Assembly (NCBI GenBank): GCA_027311185.1 | Contig: DAICZK010000016.1 | Coordinates: 1 to 16,402, forward strand | DNA length: 16,402 nucleotides | DNA from: Sulfuriferula sp. | Lineage (GTDB): Bacteria > Pseudomonadota > Gammaproteobacteria > Burkholderiales > Sulfuriferulaceae | Direction: 5' to 3' | Shown here: piece after piece, positions 7,454 to 14,192 of the stretch | Layout of the letters: each line of letters begins with the position of its first letter | Numbering within the stretch: position 1 is the stretch's first letter | The notes under the pieces: generated by a model | Databases searched by the model: none | What the model was told of the DNA's origin: nothing | The model's input: only the letters and a program-made list of their open reading frames with translations | Translations under genes and position numbers: made by a program

Positions 7454-8412
7454 TATTTGGATCCTGTCAAATTCAGGCTGTCCGCAATCATGATCAGCGT
7501 AGCAGGGGGCACCTCGCCCAATGCCGTGACCTGATAGGCGCCGAGGGGGTGCGCGTACAGGCTCATCATGCCGTGGCTCGACAAGCCGCGCGGCAGATGT
7601 GCGCCTAATTGCGCCAAGGGTTCGATGAACAGGGATACCGTCGCCAGCCCGTCGGTGTAGACCAGATGCACCACGTTTTGCGGTTTGTCGGGCAATGCGA
7701 GCTGGGTCTGGGTGATCTTGTGGAAACCCGGCGGCAACGCACCGACGTGCCAGTTGTCCGCTGCAGGAGATTCGCGGCTGGGGACGATAATGGGTTTCTT
7801 GTCGGCGAAGCCCGATTGAAATTGCTCGCGATTTGGCGCGGCTCCGATGTTGACCTGCGTAAAGGCAAATTGTTCGGCGGGTTGCTGGTGAGCGTCGAGT
7901 TTGATCAGCTTGAGCAGCAGGTTGCTCTGACTGTCGGCCCAGAGCAGATAGCCATAGCGATAAGCGTCGCGTGGCGCGAGACTGACGCCGATGCTGTCGT
8001 GCTCGGCCACCTCTGAGTGGCCGAGCACCTTCATGACGTATAACGCGGCCAATGGCGTTGCGGGTATGGGCAGGATTTCAGGGAAAAAACGGTGATGCTG
8101 GTGACGCTCGATTTTGACCTGATTGCCTTCGGGGATGTAACAGTACACGCCCTCGTTCAACCGCATGAAAGAGTGCGGGGAGCCGGACAGAGCATCCTGC
8201 CTGATGAGCTCGCCAGCATGGTCGATACGGTGCGCGATATGCGAGATTTCGACATCGTCGCTATTCTGGTACACCACGATGCCGTCGTAGTTGAGATGTT
8301 GAGCGGCTTGCGCTACCTGATTTAACCAGGCGTCCAGATTGATGGAAGGTTCGCCGGCGGCCCCCCATGCTGGCAGGCTGACGAAAACGGCCCACACAAG
8401 CCATAATTTCAT
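7453..8412 (-). CDS. rseB: Sigma-E regulatory protein RseB/MucB (periplasmic)
   Basis: RseB binds the periplasmic part of the anti-sigma factor RseA and protects it from proteolysis until misfolded envelope material or lipid intermediates displace it. The 319-aa product starts with a short signal peptide (MKLWLVWAVFVSLPAWGA, cut near residue 18-20). An N-terminal LolA-like domain follows (YDGIVVYQNSDDVEISHIAHR, about 24-195), then a C-terminal domain (about 220-315) with LPPGFHKITQTQL and the HLVYTDGLATVSLFIEP segment typical of MucB/RseB. The start overlaps the rseA stop (ATGA), with GAGG at good distance upstream. Identification rests on family features and operon position. Confidence 0.94.
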   Translation of the reverse strand: MKLWLVWAVFVSLPAWGAAGEPSINLDAWLNQVAQAAQHLNYDGIVVYQNSDDVEISHIAHRIDHAGELIRQDALSGSPHSFMRLNEGVYCYIPEGNQVKIERHQHHRFFPEILPIPATPLAALYVMKVLGHSEVAEHDSIGVSLAPRDAYRYGYLLWADSQSNLLLKLIKLDAHQQPAEQFAFTQVNIGAAPNREQFQSGFADKKPIIVPSRESPAADNWHVGALPPGFHKITQTQLALPDKPQNVVHLVYTDGLATVSLFIEPLAQLGAHLPRGLSSHGMMSLYAHPLGAYQVTALGEVPPATLIMIADSLNLTGSK

Positions 8413-8960
8413 CGCGCTGGCCTCGCAGGTACCTGATAGTCTGCGTCCATGAAAGGCGAACTCGCGCCAGGCGAAAAATCGCGGTGCGCAGCAATAAAGT
8501 TGTTAAGTCTGGCCGGGTCCAGTTTGGCGATCTGCAATGGCATTGCTGCCATGACAGCCGTATGCGTGCTGGATGAGGGAATATTCAACGCGCTCCAGCT
8601 GACCAGGCAAATGGCTGCGACCGATGCCGCAACGGGCATGATGAATTTGCTTATGCTGCGTTTGCGTTGCGGCGCGAGCACAGTTGGCTCGTCCGCTACG
8701 AGCAGGCGGATTCGTTCCGACAATTCGGTTGATCTGACCGACGTCTGGCGCAAGGCATCGCCAATGATGTGATAGGACCGCCAATCGTCTTCGGCGCGCG
8801 AGTCAGGTTTGCATGCGCGGATCAGCTGATTCAGGGCCGAGCCGTACAGTTCGCCATCCATGGCAGCCGACACGGTTGCTGACAATGTTTTGCCGGCCAG
8901 AGCGTCGCCGGTTGCGGCTTCATCATTCAGCATGGGCTGATGGGCTGTGATAGTGTGCAT
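8409..8960 (-). CDS. rseA: Anti-sigma-E factor RseA/MucA
   Basis: RseA is a single-pass inner-membrane protein whose cytoplasmic domain captures RpoE. From the ATG at 8960 it has 183 aa. The N-terminal anti-sigma domain shows LSATVSAAMDGEL (26-38) and DDWRSYHIIGDALR (58-71). One membrane segment lies at about 106-125 (KFIMPVAASVAAICLVSWSA), and a periplasmic tail that RseB would bind follows. An upstream ATG at 8978 overlaps the end of rpoE, but TAAGGAG ending 7 nt before 8960, containing the rpoE stop codon, fixes the start there. This strong ribosome-binding site so close to rpoE suits co-production of sigma and anti-sigma. No DegS or RseP gene lies in the window, so the cleavage route is not visible. 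Confidence 0.93.
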   Translation of the reverse strand: MHTITAHQPMLNDEAATGDALAGKTLSATVSAAMDGELYGSALNQLIRACKPDSRAEDDWRSYHIIGDALRQTSVRSTELSERIRLLVADEPTVLAPQRKRSISKFIMPVAASVAAICLVSWSALNIPSSSTHTAVMAAMPLQIAKLDPARLNNFIAAHRDFSPGASSPFMDADYQVPARPAR

Positions 8961-8971
8961 CGTGGTACTCC

Positions 8972-9571
8972 TTACCATCGTGTTTCCTGGTTTGTGCCGA
9001 GTATAGGGCGTAATCTCGCGGCAATCGCCTCACGCGCACGAAATATGCGCGATCTGACTGTGCCTATAGGGCAACCCATGGCTTCGGCAATCTCTTCGTA
9101 GCTTAGCCCCTCGATTTCGCGCAACGAAATAGCCGCACGCAGATCTTCCGGCAAAGCCGCCATTGCTTCGTTTACTACTTGAGCAACTTCTTTGGACAAG
9201 AGTTCGTTTTCGGGTGTGTTGAGTTCATGCAAACTCGTGCCTTCTTCGAATCCTTCCGCTTCTTCCACATCAAACTCACTGGTGGTCGGCACGCGGCGAC
9301 CGCGCGCCATCAAATAATTTTTGGCCGTATTGATACCGATGCGGTACAGCCAGGTATAAAATGCCGCCTCGCCCCGAAACGTCGATAACGCCCTGTAGGC
9401 TTTGATAAAGGCCTCCTGAGCTATGTCTTCAACTTCATGTGGATCGCGGACATAACGCGACAACAAACGCGCCAACCGTCGCTCGTATTTTACGACCAAG
9501 AGGTTGAAAGCCTGTTTGTCACCACGCTGCACCTGTTCCACTAGCTGCTGATCGATATCACGATCATTCAT
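8972..9571 (-). CDS. rpoE: RNA polymerase sigma factor RpoE (sigma-E/AlgU type)
   Basis: This extracytoplasmic-function sigma factor directs transcription of envelope-stress genes. The 199-aa product has sigma region 2 at about 10-90 (VEDIAQEAFIKAYRAL in region 2.2, then FRGEAAFYTWLYRIGINTAKNYL). A linker rich in acidic residues is followed by region 4 at about 135-190, with the helix-turn-helix LSYEEIAEAMGCPIGTVRSR (156-175). The length equals that of AlgU/RpoE proteins of this group. It heads a five-gene regulatory operon and is preceded by a sigma-E-like promoter, which implies autoregulation. The ATG at 9571 has only a distant AGGGA upstream. Confidence 0.97.
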   Translation of the reverse strand: MNDRDIDQQLVEQVQRGDKQAFNLLVVKYERRLARLLSRYVRDPHEVEDIAQEAFIKAYRALSTFRGEAAFYTWLYRIGINTAKNYLMARGRRVPTTSEFDVEEAEGFEEGTSLHELNTPENELLSKEVAQVVNEAMAALPEDLRAAISLREIEGLSYEEIAEAMGCPIGTVRSRIFRAREAIAARLRPILGTNQETRW

Positions 9572-9603
9572 CGTGCTTGTTTATCCCTGATTTTTTGTGA
9601 TGG

Positions 9604-9651
9604 ATACAGCTCGTTCTGCGCTGTATAACCATATTGTTGTCAGGTATACAG
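9604..9651 (-). other. Overlapping inverted repeats in the rpoE leader
   Basis: ATACAGC (9604-9610) pairs exactly with GCTGTAT (9620-9626), a 7-bp stem with a 9-nt loop. The second half of this repeat is also part of CTGTATAACC (9621-9630), which pairs, with one bulge, with GGTATACAG (9643-9651). The two pairings exclude each other. The upstream arm overlaps the proposed sigma-E -10 element, so it may be only partly transcribed. In that case the proximal hairpin would be the one found in the mRNA leader. The repeats might instead be a protein-binding site. No function is shown. Confidence 0.45.
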
Positions 9652-9677
9652 ACCGCGATGATAGTATTTAAGTTCAA
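9648..9677 (-). promoter_or_regulatory. Candidate sigma-E promoter of rpoE operon
   Basis: On the minus strand TTGAACTT (9677-9670), a 17-nt spacer ending GCGG and TCTGT (9652-9648) resemble the sigma-E consensus (GGAACTT, about 16 nt, TCTGA). The layout is close to E. coli rpoH P3 (TTGAACTT...CGG-TCTGA) but with one extra spacer base. Position upstream of rpoE fits the known autoregulation of this sigma factor. Predicted transcription would start near 9641, giving a leader of about 70 nt. Confidence 0.6.
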
Positions 9678-9737
9678 TTGGGCAGTATAAATTTAGTGGG
9701 GGTGTTCGGTAACGTACGGACAGGATCGCAACCCAAT

Positions 9738-9765
9738 AAAAAACGGAGTGTATGCTCCGCTTTTT
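9738..9765 (-). terminator. Bidirectional intrinsic terminator after the DsrE-family gene
   Basis: CGGAG (9744-9748) and CTCCG (9755-9759) form a 5-bp stem with a 6-nt loop, flanked by six A (9738-9743) and five T (9761-9765). The stem extends through A-T pairs, and a U-run exists on either strand. It lies about 26 nt downstream of the DsrE-family stop codon and upstream of the rpoE promoter, so on the minus strand it isolates the stress operon from upstream transcription. Confidence 0.85.
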
Positions 9766-9791
9766 ATTTGAGTTGCAAGACGCCGGATTGC

Positions 9792-10160
9792 TTAATAGGT
9801 CAGCGTAACGACGTCTTCATCCATGGCTTGCTGGATGACGTAGGCGCCACCGACGGTCTCTTCGATTTCAGGAATCAGGTCATGACCCCATAATTCCAGG
9901 GTTGGGGTGCAAACCTTGAATTTGACACCCGCTTCGTGCGCGTCTTTGATAAAGTCGTACACACTTTTTGGCGAACCCTCTTGGACAAATAATTTCTCGG
10001 CCACGCCTTTAATGGCTAATTCGCCGGAACGCGCGGTTAATATCACTTCAACTTCATATTCCATCGCAGCCGCTACGGTTGCCTGGAAAAATGGCGCACC
10101 CAGTTCAGAAGGGTTTGCCGGGTCAGTATTCACCATCATAATCAATAGCTTGTCAGCCAT
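9792..10160 (-). CDS. DsrE-family (YchN-like) protein
   Basis: This is a soluble 122-aa protein. It begins MADKLLIMMVNTDPANPSELGAP, then AAAMEYEVEVILTARSGELAIKG, KSVYDFIKDAHEAGVKFKVCTPTLEL and a YVIQQAMDEDVVTLTY ending. This alternating strand-helix layout with one late cysteine (C84 in KVCTP) matches the DsrE/DsrF-like family, in which such a cysteine carries sulfur in some members. Whether this member transfers sulfur is not known; no dsr or tus genes are nearby. The ATG at 10160 has GGGAG seven nt upstream. A longer reading frame to 10220 lacks any support. It has its own promoter and terminator, so it appears to be a single-gene transcription unit between gltX and rpoE. Confidence 0.85.
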   Translation of the reverse strand: MADKLLIMMVNTDPANPSELGAPFFQATVAAAMEYEVEVILTARSGELAIKGVAEKLFVQEGSPKSVYDFIKDAHEAGVKFKVCTPTLELWGHDLIPEIEETVGGAYVIQQAMDEDVVTLTY

Positions 10161-10219
10161 TTTTGTCTCCCGGGTTAAATAATAAACGTAACGTCGTTTC
10201 GTAGAAAAAAAGACGGACA

Positions 10220-10228
10220 ATTATAGCA
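10220..10228 (-). promoter_or_regulatory. Extended -10 promoter of the DsrE-family gene
   Basis: TGCTATAAT on the minus strand is a perfect extended -10 element (TGnTATAAT). No good -35 hexamer is seen 16-18 nt upstream, which is typical for extended -10 promoters. Transcription would begin near 10213 and give a leader of roughly 50 nt before the ATG at 10160. The surrounding gap (10161-10279) is A/T-rich compared with the genes. Confidence 0.7.
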
Positions 10229-10279
10229 AGAAAAGCAGCAAAACGATGTTTAATTTATTAGCACATTCCATTTTGTTGA

Positions 10280-11689
10280 TTAAACCGGATTCACCGCTCC
10301 ACCCAGGTATTGCCGCAGGCGATGCAGAACTGCGTCCTGGCCGATCAGGGTCAGTGTCGCATCGATGCCTGGGGTTTGGGTCACACCGACGATAATGACT
10401 CGCAATGGCATGGCGATCTGCGGCATTTTGAGCTGGAAATGGCTCACTGTCGCCTTGATCGCGGCGCTGATCTCGCCCCTGGACCATTCGATCAGGGCAA
10501 ATTGCGCGGCGAGGTGTTGCAGCGCCGGGAAGACGTCGGTAGTGACATGCAACGTTAAAAGCTCGGCCGGCGGCGCCGGGTATTGATAAAACAGGCGCGC
10601 CGCGTCGGCGAGTTCGACGAGCGTGGCGGCTCTTTCCTTGAGCAGTTGCACAACGTTGGTGAGTGCCGGCGTCTCGGAGATGGCGCCCAGCGACTGTTCA
10701 AGACGCGGGCGGATCAGTGCGGCCAGACGTTCATCGTTCGCCGTTTTCAGATACTGCTGGTTGATCCAGAGCAGTTTCTCAGGGTTGAATTTGGCGGGCG
10801 AGCGGCTGATTGCTTCGAGATTGAACCAGTTGATAAATTGCGTCATGGTGAAAATTTCTTCGTCGCCATGTGCCCAACCCAGCCGGGCGAGATAATTCAG
10901 CAAGGCTTCGGGGAGGTAGCCTTCTTCCTCGTATTGCAGCACGCTGACAGCGCCATGGCGTTTGGACAGGCGCTCTCCGTCAGCGCCGAGTATCATCGGT
11001 ACGTGTGCGTATTGCGGTAACGTCGCGCCCAGTGCCCGAAGAATGTTGATCTGGCGCGGCGTATTATTGACGTGGTCGTCGCCACGGATGACGTGAGTGA
11101 TTTGCATGTCCCAGTCGTCGACAACCACGCAAAAATTGTAGGTCGGCGTGCCGTCGGGACGCGCGATGATCAAATCGTCCAGCTCGGCGTTGCTGATCTC
11201 TATCGTCCCCTTTACCAGATCGTGCCAGGCGACGCTGCCGTCGGTCGGATTTTTGAAGCGCACGACCGGCGCCACATTGTCGGGAACCGGAGACAGGGCT
11301 TTGCCCAGTTCAGGGCGCCAGCGCCCGTCGTAGCGGGGTTTCGCGCCCGCCAGTCGCTGCTGCTCGCGCATGGCCTCGACTTCTTCCTTGCTGGCGTAGC
11401 AATAGTAGGCCTGGTTTGACGCGAGCAATTGCGCGAGGACCTCCTTGTAGCGCGGCATGCGCTGCATTTGGTAAAACGGCCCTTCATCGTAATCCAGATC
11501 GAGCCAGCGCATGCCGTCCAGAATCGCGGTGACAGATTCTGGAGTAGAGCGCTCCAGGTCGGTGTCCTCGATACGAAGTATGAATGTGCCTCCATGATGG
11601 CGGGCGAAGGCCCAGGAAAACAGCGCGGTGCGCGCGCCGCCGATGTGGAGATAGCCGGTGGGGCTGGGAGCGAAACGGGTGCGAATCAT
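10280..11689 (-). CDS. gltX: Glutamyl-tRNA synthetase
   Basis: GluRS is a class I aminoacyl-tRNA synthetase that charges tRNA-Glu, giving Glu-tRNA for protein synthesis and tetrapyrrole biosynthesis. The 469-aa product starts [20 protein letters not shown], with the HIGH-type motif HIGG at 15-18. The KMSKS-type motif is LSKRH (241-245), inside [15 protein letters not shown]. The C-terminal anticodon-binding region is complete. Of the four zinc ligands of the E. coli enzyme only the first position keeps a cysteine (C97 in YYCYAS); the others appear as A99, W124 and P126, so zinc binding is probably lost, as in several relatives. No Shine-Dalgarno sequence is seen. It lies 49 nt after tldD. Whether it also charges tRNA-Gln cannot be told from sequence alone. 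Confidence 0.97.
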   Translation of the reverse strand: MIRTRFAPSPTGYLHIGGARTALFSWAFARHHGGTFILRIEDTDLERSTPESVTAILDGMRWLDLDYDEGPFYQMQRMPRYKEVLAQLLASNQAYYCYASKEEVEAMREQQRLAGAKPRYDGRWRPELGKALSPVPDNVAPVVRFKNPTDGSVAWHDLVKGTIEISNAELDDLIIARPDGTPTYNFCVVVDDWDMQITHVIRGDDHVNNTPRQINILRALGATLPQYAHVPMILGADGERLSKRHGAVSVLQYEEEGYLPEALLNYLARLGWAHGDEEIFTMTQFINWFNLEAISRSPAKFNPEKLLWINQQYLKTANDERLAALIRPRLEQSLGAISETPALTNVVQLLKERAATLVELADAARLFYQYPAPPAELLTLHVTTDVFPALQHLAAQFALIEWSRGEISAAIKATVSHFQLKMPQIAMPLRVIIVGVTQTPGIDATLTLIGQDAVLHRLRQYLGGAVNPV

Positions 11690-11738
11690 GATATGCGTGT
11701 CTGTGTTTTAGAGGGCCGGGTTTTACGGGAGCCGACGT

Positions 11739-13208
11739 TCATGCCGTGCCGCCGACGGTCAGGCCGTCGATGCGCAAGGTCGGCTGCCCCACGCCTACCG
11801 GAACGCTTTGGCCTTCTTTTCCGCAGGTGCCGACGCCGGGATCGAGTTTCATATCGTTGCCGATCATGGAAACCCGCGTGAGCACGTCGGGTCCGTTGCC
11901 GATCAGGGTCGCGCCATTGACCGGGTAGCTGATTTTCCCGTCCTCTATCATGTAGGCTTCGGCCGCCGAGAAAACGAACTTGCCGCTTGTGATGTCGACC
12001 TGGCCACCACCGAAATTGACGGCATACAGCCCGTGCTTGACTGAAGCGATGATTTCTTCGGGGTCTTTATCGCCGTTGAGCATGTAAGTGTTGGTCATGC
12101 GCGGCATGGGGATATGCGCGAACGACTCGCGCCGCGCGTTGCCGGTAATTGGCACGCCCATCAGGCGCGCGTTGAGGCTGTCCTGCATATAGCCCTTGAG
12201 GATGCCGTTTTCGATCAGCGTGGTACATTGCGTAGGGTTGCCTTCATCGTCGACGTTGAGCGAGCCGCGCCGGTCGAGCAACGTGCCGTCGTCGACCACC
12301 GTGACCCCCGTCGCAGCGACGCGTTCGCCCACGCGGCCGCTGAAAGCGGAACTGCCCTTACGGTTGAAGTCGCCCTCCAGCCCGTGTCCTATCGCCTCAT
12401 GCAGTAAAATTCCAGGCCATCCGGCGCCCAGCACTACGGTCATGGTGCCCGCGGGCGCGGGTCTCGCGGCAAGGTTGGTAACTGCCTGGTGTACCGCCTG
12501 CTCGGCGTATTCCCTGAGCATGGCGTCGGTAAAATATTCGTAGCCGAAACGCCCGCCGCCGCCCGCCGAGCCTTGTTCCCGGCGTCCGTCCTGCTCGGTA
12601 ATGACCTGCAGCGACAGGCGCACCAGCGGGCGTACGTCAGCTGCCTGATGTCCGTCCGAGCGGGCGATGAATACGACATCGTATTCGGCGCTCAAACTGG
12701 CCATGACCTGGGTCACGCGGGTATCAGCTGTGCGCGCGAAGCGTTCCAGTTTTTCCAGCAGCGCGACCTTTTCTGCATCGTTTAGCGTAGGCAACGGATC
12801 GACAGGCTGATACAAAGTGCGGGTGTCGGTGCGGGCGATGGCGTGGTGCCTGTGGCTTGCGCCGCTTTTCGCGATGGCGCGTGTCGCATTGCTCGCGGCG
12901 AGCAGGGCGGCATGGCTGATGTCGTCGGAATAGGCGAAAGCGGTTTTCTCGCCAGATATCGCGCGCACACCCACACCCTGATCGATGCTGAAACTGCCGG
13001 ATTTGACCTGTCCCTCTTCCAGGCTCCAGCTCTCCGACCGGGTATACTGGAAATACAGGTCGGCGTAATCCAGATGGTGACTCATCAGCTGCCCGAATAC
13101 GTCGTCGAGCTGGCCCAGTTCAAGCTGGTTCGGCACGAATAGCGTGGCTTGCGCCGTTTGCAGCAAGGCTTCTGTGTTGGGAATGTAGATGCCGGTCAGT
13201 GTGGTCAT
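11739..13208 (-). CDS. tldD: Metalloprotease TldD
   Basis: TldD acts with TldE (PmbA) in a heterodimeric zinc protease that trims peptides such as microcin B17 precursor and degrades unfolded short peptides. The 489-aa product shows the TldD N-terminal domain ([23 protein letters not shown] and [19 protein letters not shown]). The zinc motif HEAIGH is at 270-275 in [15 protein letters not shown], and a C-terminal Cys462 ([13 protein letters not shown]) marks the known third-ligand region. Length is normal for TldD. AAGGA lies at good distance before the ATG at 13208. It follows the nitrilase gene by 15 nt, so the two are probably co-transcribed. The partner tldE is not in the window. Confidence 0.97.
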   Translation of the reverse strand: MTTLTGIYIPNTEALLQTAQATLFVPNQLELGQLDDVFGQLMSHHLDYADLYFQYTRSESWSLEEGQVKSGSFSIDQGVGVRAISGEKTAFAYSDDISHAALLAASNATRAIAKSGASHRHHAIARTDTRTLYQPVDPLPTLNDAEKVALLEKLERFARTADTRVTQVMASLSAEYDVVFIARSDGHQAADVRPLVRLSLQVITEQDGRREQGSAGGGGRFGYEYFTDAMLREYAEQAVHQAVTNLAARPAPAGTMTVVLGAGWPGILLHEAIGHGLEGDFNRKGSSAFSGRVGERVAATGVTVVDDGTLLDRRGSLNVDDEGNPTQCTTLIENGILKGYMQDSLNARLMGVPITGNARRESFAHIPMPRMTNTYMLNGDKDPEEIIASVKHGLYAVNFGGGQVDITSGKFVFSAAEAYMIEDGKISYPVNGATLIGNGPDVLTRVSMIGNDMKLDPGVGTCGKEGQSVPVGVGQPTLRIDGLTVGGTA

Positions 13209-13223
13209 GGTAGTTCCTTGAAT

Positions 13224-14108
13224 TTAAGTTGATTTTATCTGCAGGTGGCCGCACTCGAAGATGCGGTGCTTGAGCGCAGGCAGGCTATTGCGCAGGCTAG
13301 ATTGATAGTCCGGGTTAATGGTCGCCGTAACGACGCCCGAACCGCGCGGCAACCGGTCGAGGATGACTCCCCACGGGTCGACGATCATGGTGTCGCCGTG
13401 CGTTTCGCGCCCGGACAAATGGTAGCCGCCTTGCGCCGGGGCGATCATGTAAGCCAGATTTTCTATGGCGCGGGCGCGTACCAGCGTTTCAAAGTGCGCC
13501 TTTCCCGTAGTTGCGGTGAAGGCTGAAGGCACGACGATGAGGTCAACGTCGGTCATCGCGCGGTACAGTTCCGGAAAACGCAAATCGTAGCAGATGGACA
13601 GCCCCAGCCTGCCGAAAGGGGTATCGAGCACGACGATTTCATTGCCTGATTCTATGGCGTTTTGTTCGTCGTAATGTTCCGTTCCCAGATTGAAACCGAA
13701 CAAGTGTATTTTGTCATAGCGCGCCACTTGCTTGCCTTTGTCGTCGTAAACCAGGCAGCTGTTGCGTACTTTCATGGGGTTGTCGCAGGCGAGCGGCACG
13801 GAGCCGCCGATAAGCCAGATTTTGTGTTTTTTGGCCAGCTTGGAGAGGAACGTCTGAATAATGCCGCTACCGGCGGTTTCCTTGACGGCGATCTTGTCGG
13901 TGTCTTTTAGACCCATAATTGCAAAATATTCAGGCAGCGCGATGAGTTTCGCGCCTTGTTTGGCGGCGGCCGCGATCAGTCGTTCCGCTTCGGCCAGATT
14001 GGCGGCGACGTTGGGGCCGGACGCCATTTGAATCGCAGCGATGCGGTTTATGTTGTTTATAGGACGCGCTTTGGTCTGATCGGCGCGCGCGCGGGGTGAA
14101 TTAGTCAT
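13224..14108 (-). CDS. Nitrilase-family carbon-nitrogen hydrolase (Nit1-like)
   Basis: This C-N hydrolase resembles Nit1-type deaminated-glutathione amidases, which repair a side product of transaminases. From the ATG at 14108 it has 294 aa. The catalytic triad is visible: E60 (LPEYFAIMG), K133 (RYDKIHLFGF) and C173 (LSICYDLRFPELYR). The downstream ARAIENLAYMIAPAQGG and DPWGVILDRLPRG segments are typical. A TTG at 14114 would add two residues; the ATG is preferred because GGAAA lies about 8 nt upstream. About 20 residues precede the usual first strand (IAAIQMASG), slightly longer than relatives. It stands between a YhdP-like gene and tldD, a conserved beta/gammaproteobacterial arrangement. 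Exact substrate is inference. Confidence 0.92.
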   Translation of the reverse strand: MTNSPRARADQTKARPINNINRIAAIQMASGPNVAANLAEAERLIAAAAKQGAKLIALPEYFAIMGLKDTDKIAVKETAGSGIIQTFLSKLAKKHKIWLIGGSVPLACDNPMKVRNSCLVYDDKGKQVARYDKIHLFGFNLGTEHYDEQNAIESGNEIVVLDTPFGRLGLSICYDLRFPELYRAMTDVDLIVVPSAFTATTGKAHFETLVRARAIENLAYMIAPAQGGYHLSGRETHGDTMIVDPWGVILDRLPRGSGVVTATINPDYQSSLRNSLPALKHRIFECGHLQIKST

Positions 14109-14110
14109 GT

Positions 14111-14188
14111 TCAATTTCCATACGGATGGGGGCAGTTGAGGTGATCTGTTTTTTCATGGTCGTGCTCGATAGGAGTGCCGGTTTTCAT
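14111..14188 (-). CDS. Possible 25-aa peptide gene between yhdP and the nitrilase
   Basis: A 25-codon reading frame fills the gap between the YhdP-like gene and the nitrilase gene. It starts with ATG four nt after the YhdP stop codon and has AGGGG nine nt upstream. It ends with TGA two nt before the nitrilase ATG. The peptide begins MKTGTPIEHDHEKTDHLN and ends CPHPYGN. It is hydrophilic, has four histidines and one cysteine, and has no membrane segment. I recognise no family. It might be a small protein, possibly metal-binding, or a leader that couples translation of its neighbours, or a chance frame in a short gap. Confidence 0.4.
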   Translation of the reverse strand: MKTGTPIEHDHEKTDHLNCPHPYGN

Positions 14189-14192
14189 TGCG

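Noticed and set aside
10184..10199. Small inverted repeat (AAACG/CGTTT) in the leader of the DsrE-family gene
   Set aside because: Only 5 bp, A/T-rich and not followed by a T-run; this is within chance expectation.
10161..10220. Extension of the DsrE-family protein upstream to 10220
   Set aside because: It would run through the -10 promoter region and has no start signal. The ATG at 10160 has GGGAG at good spacing and begins the family's typical first strand.
10283..11020. Several plus-strand open frames opposite gltX (for example 10583-11020)
   Set aside because: They are antisense to a conserved synthetase, overlap each other in different frames and have no start signals.
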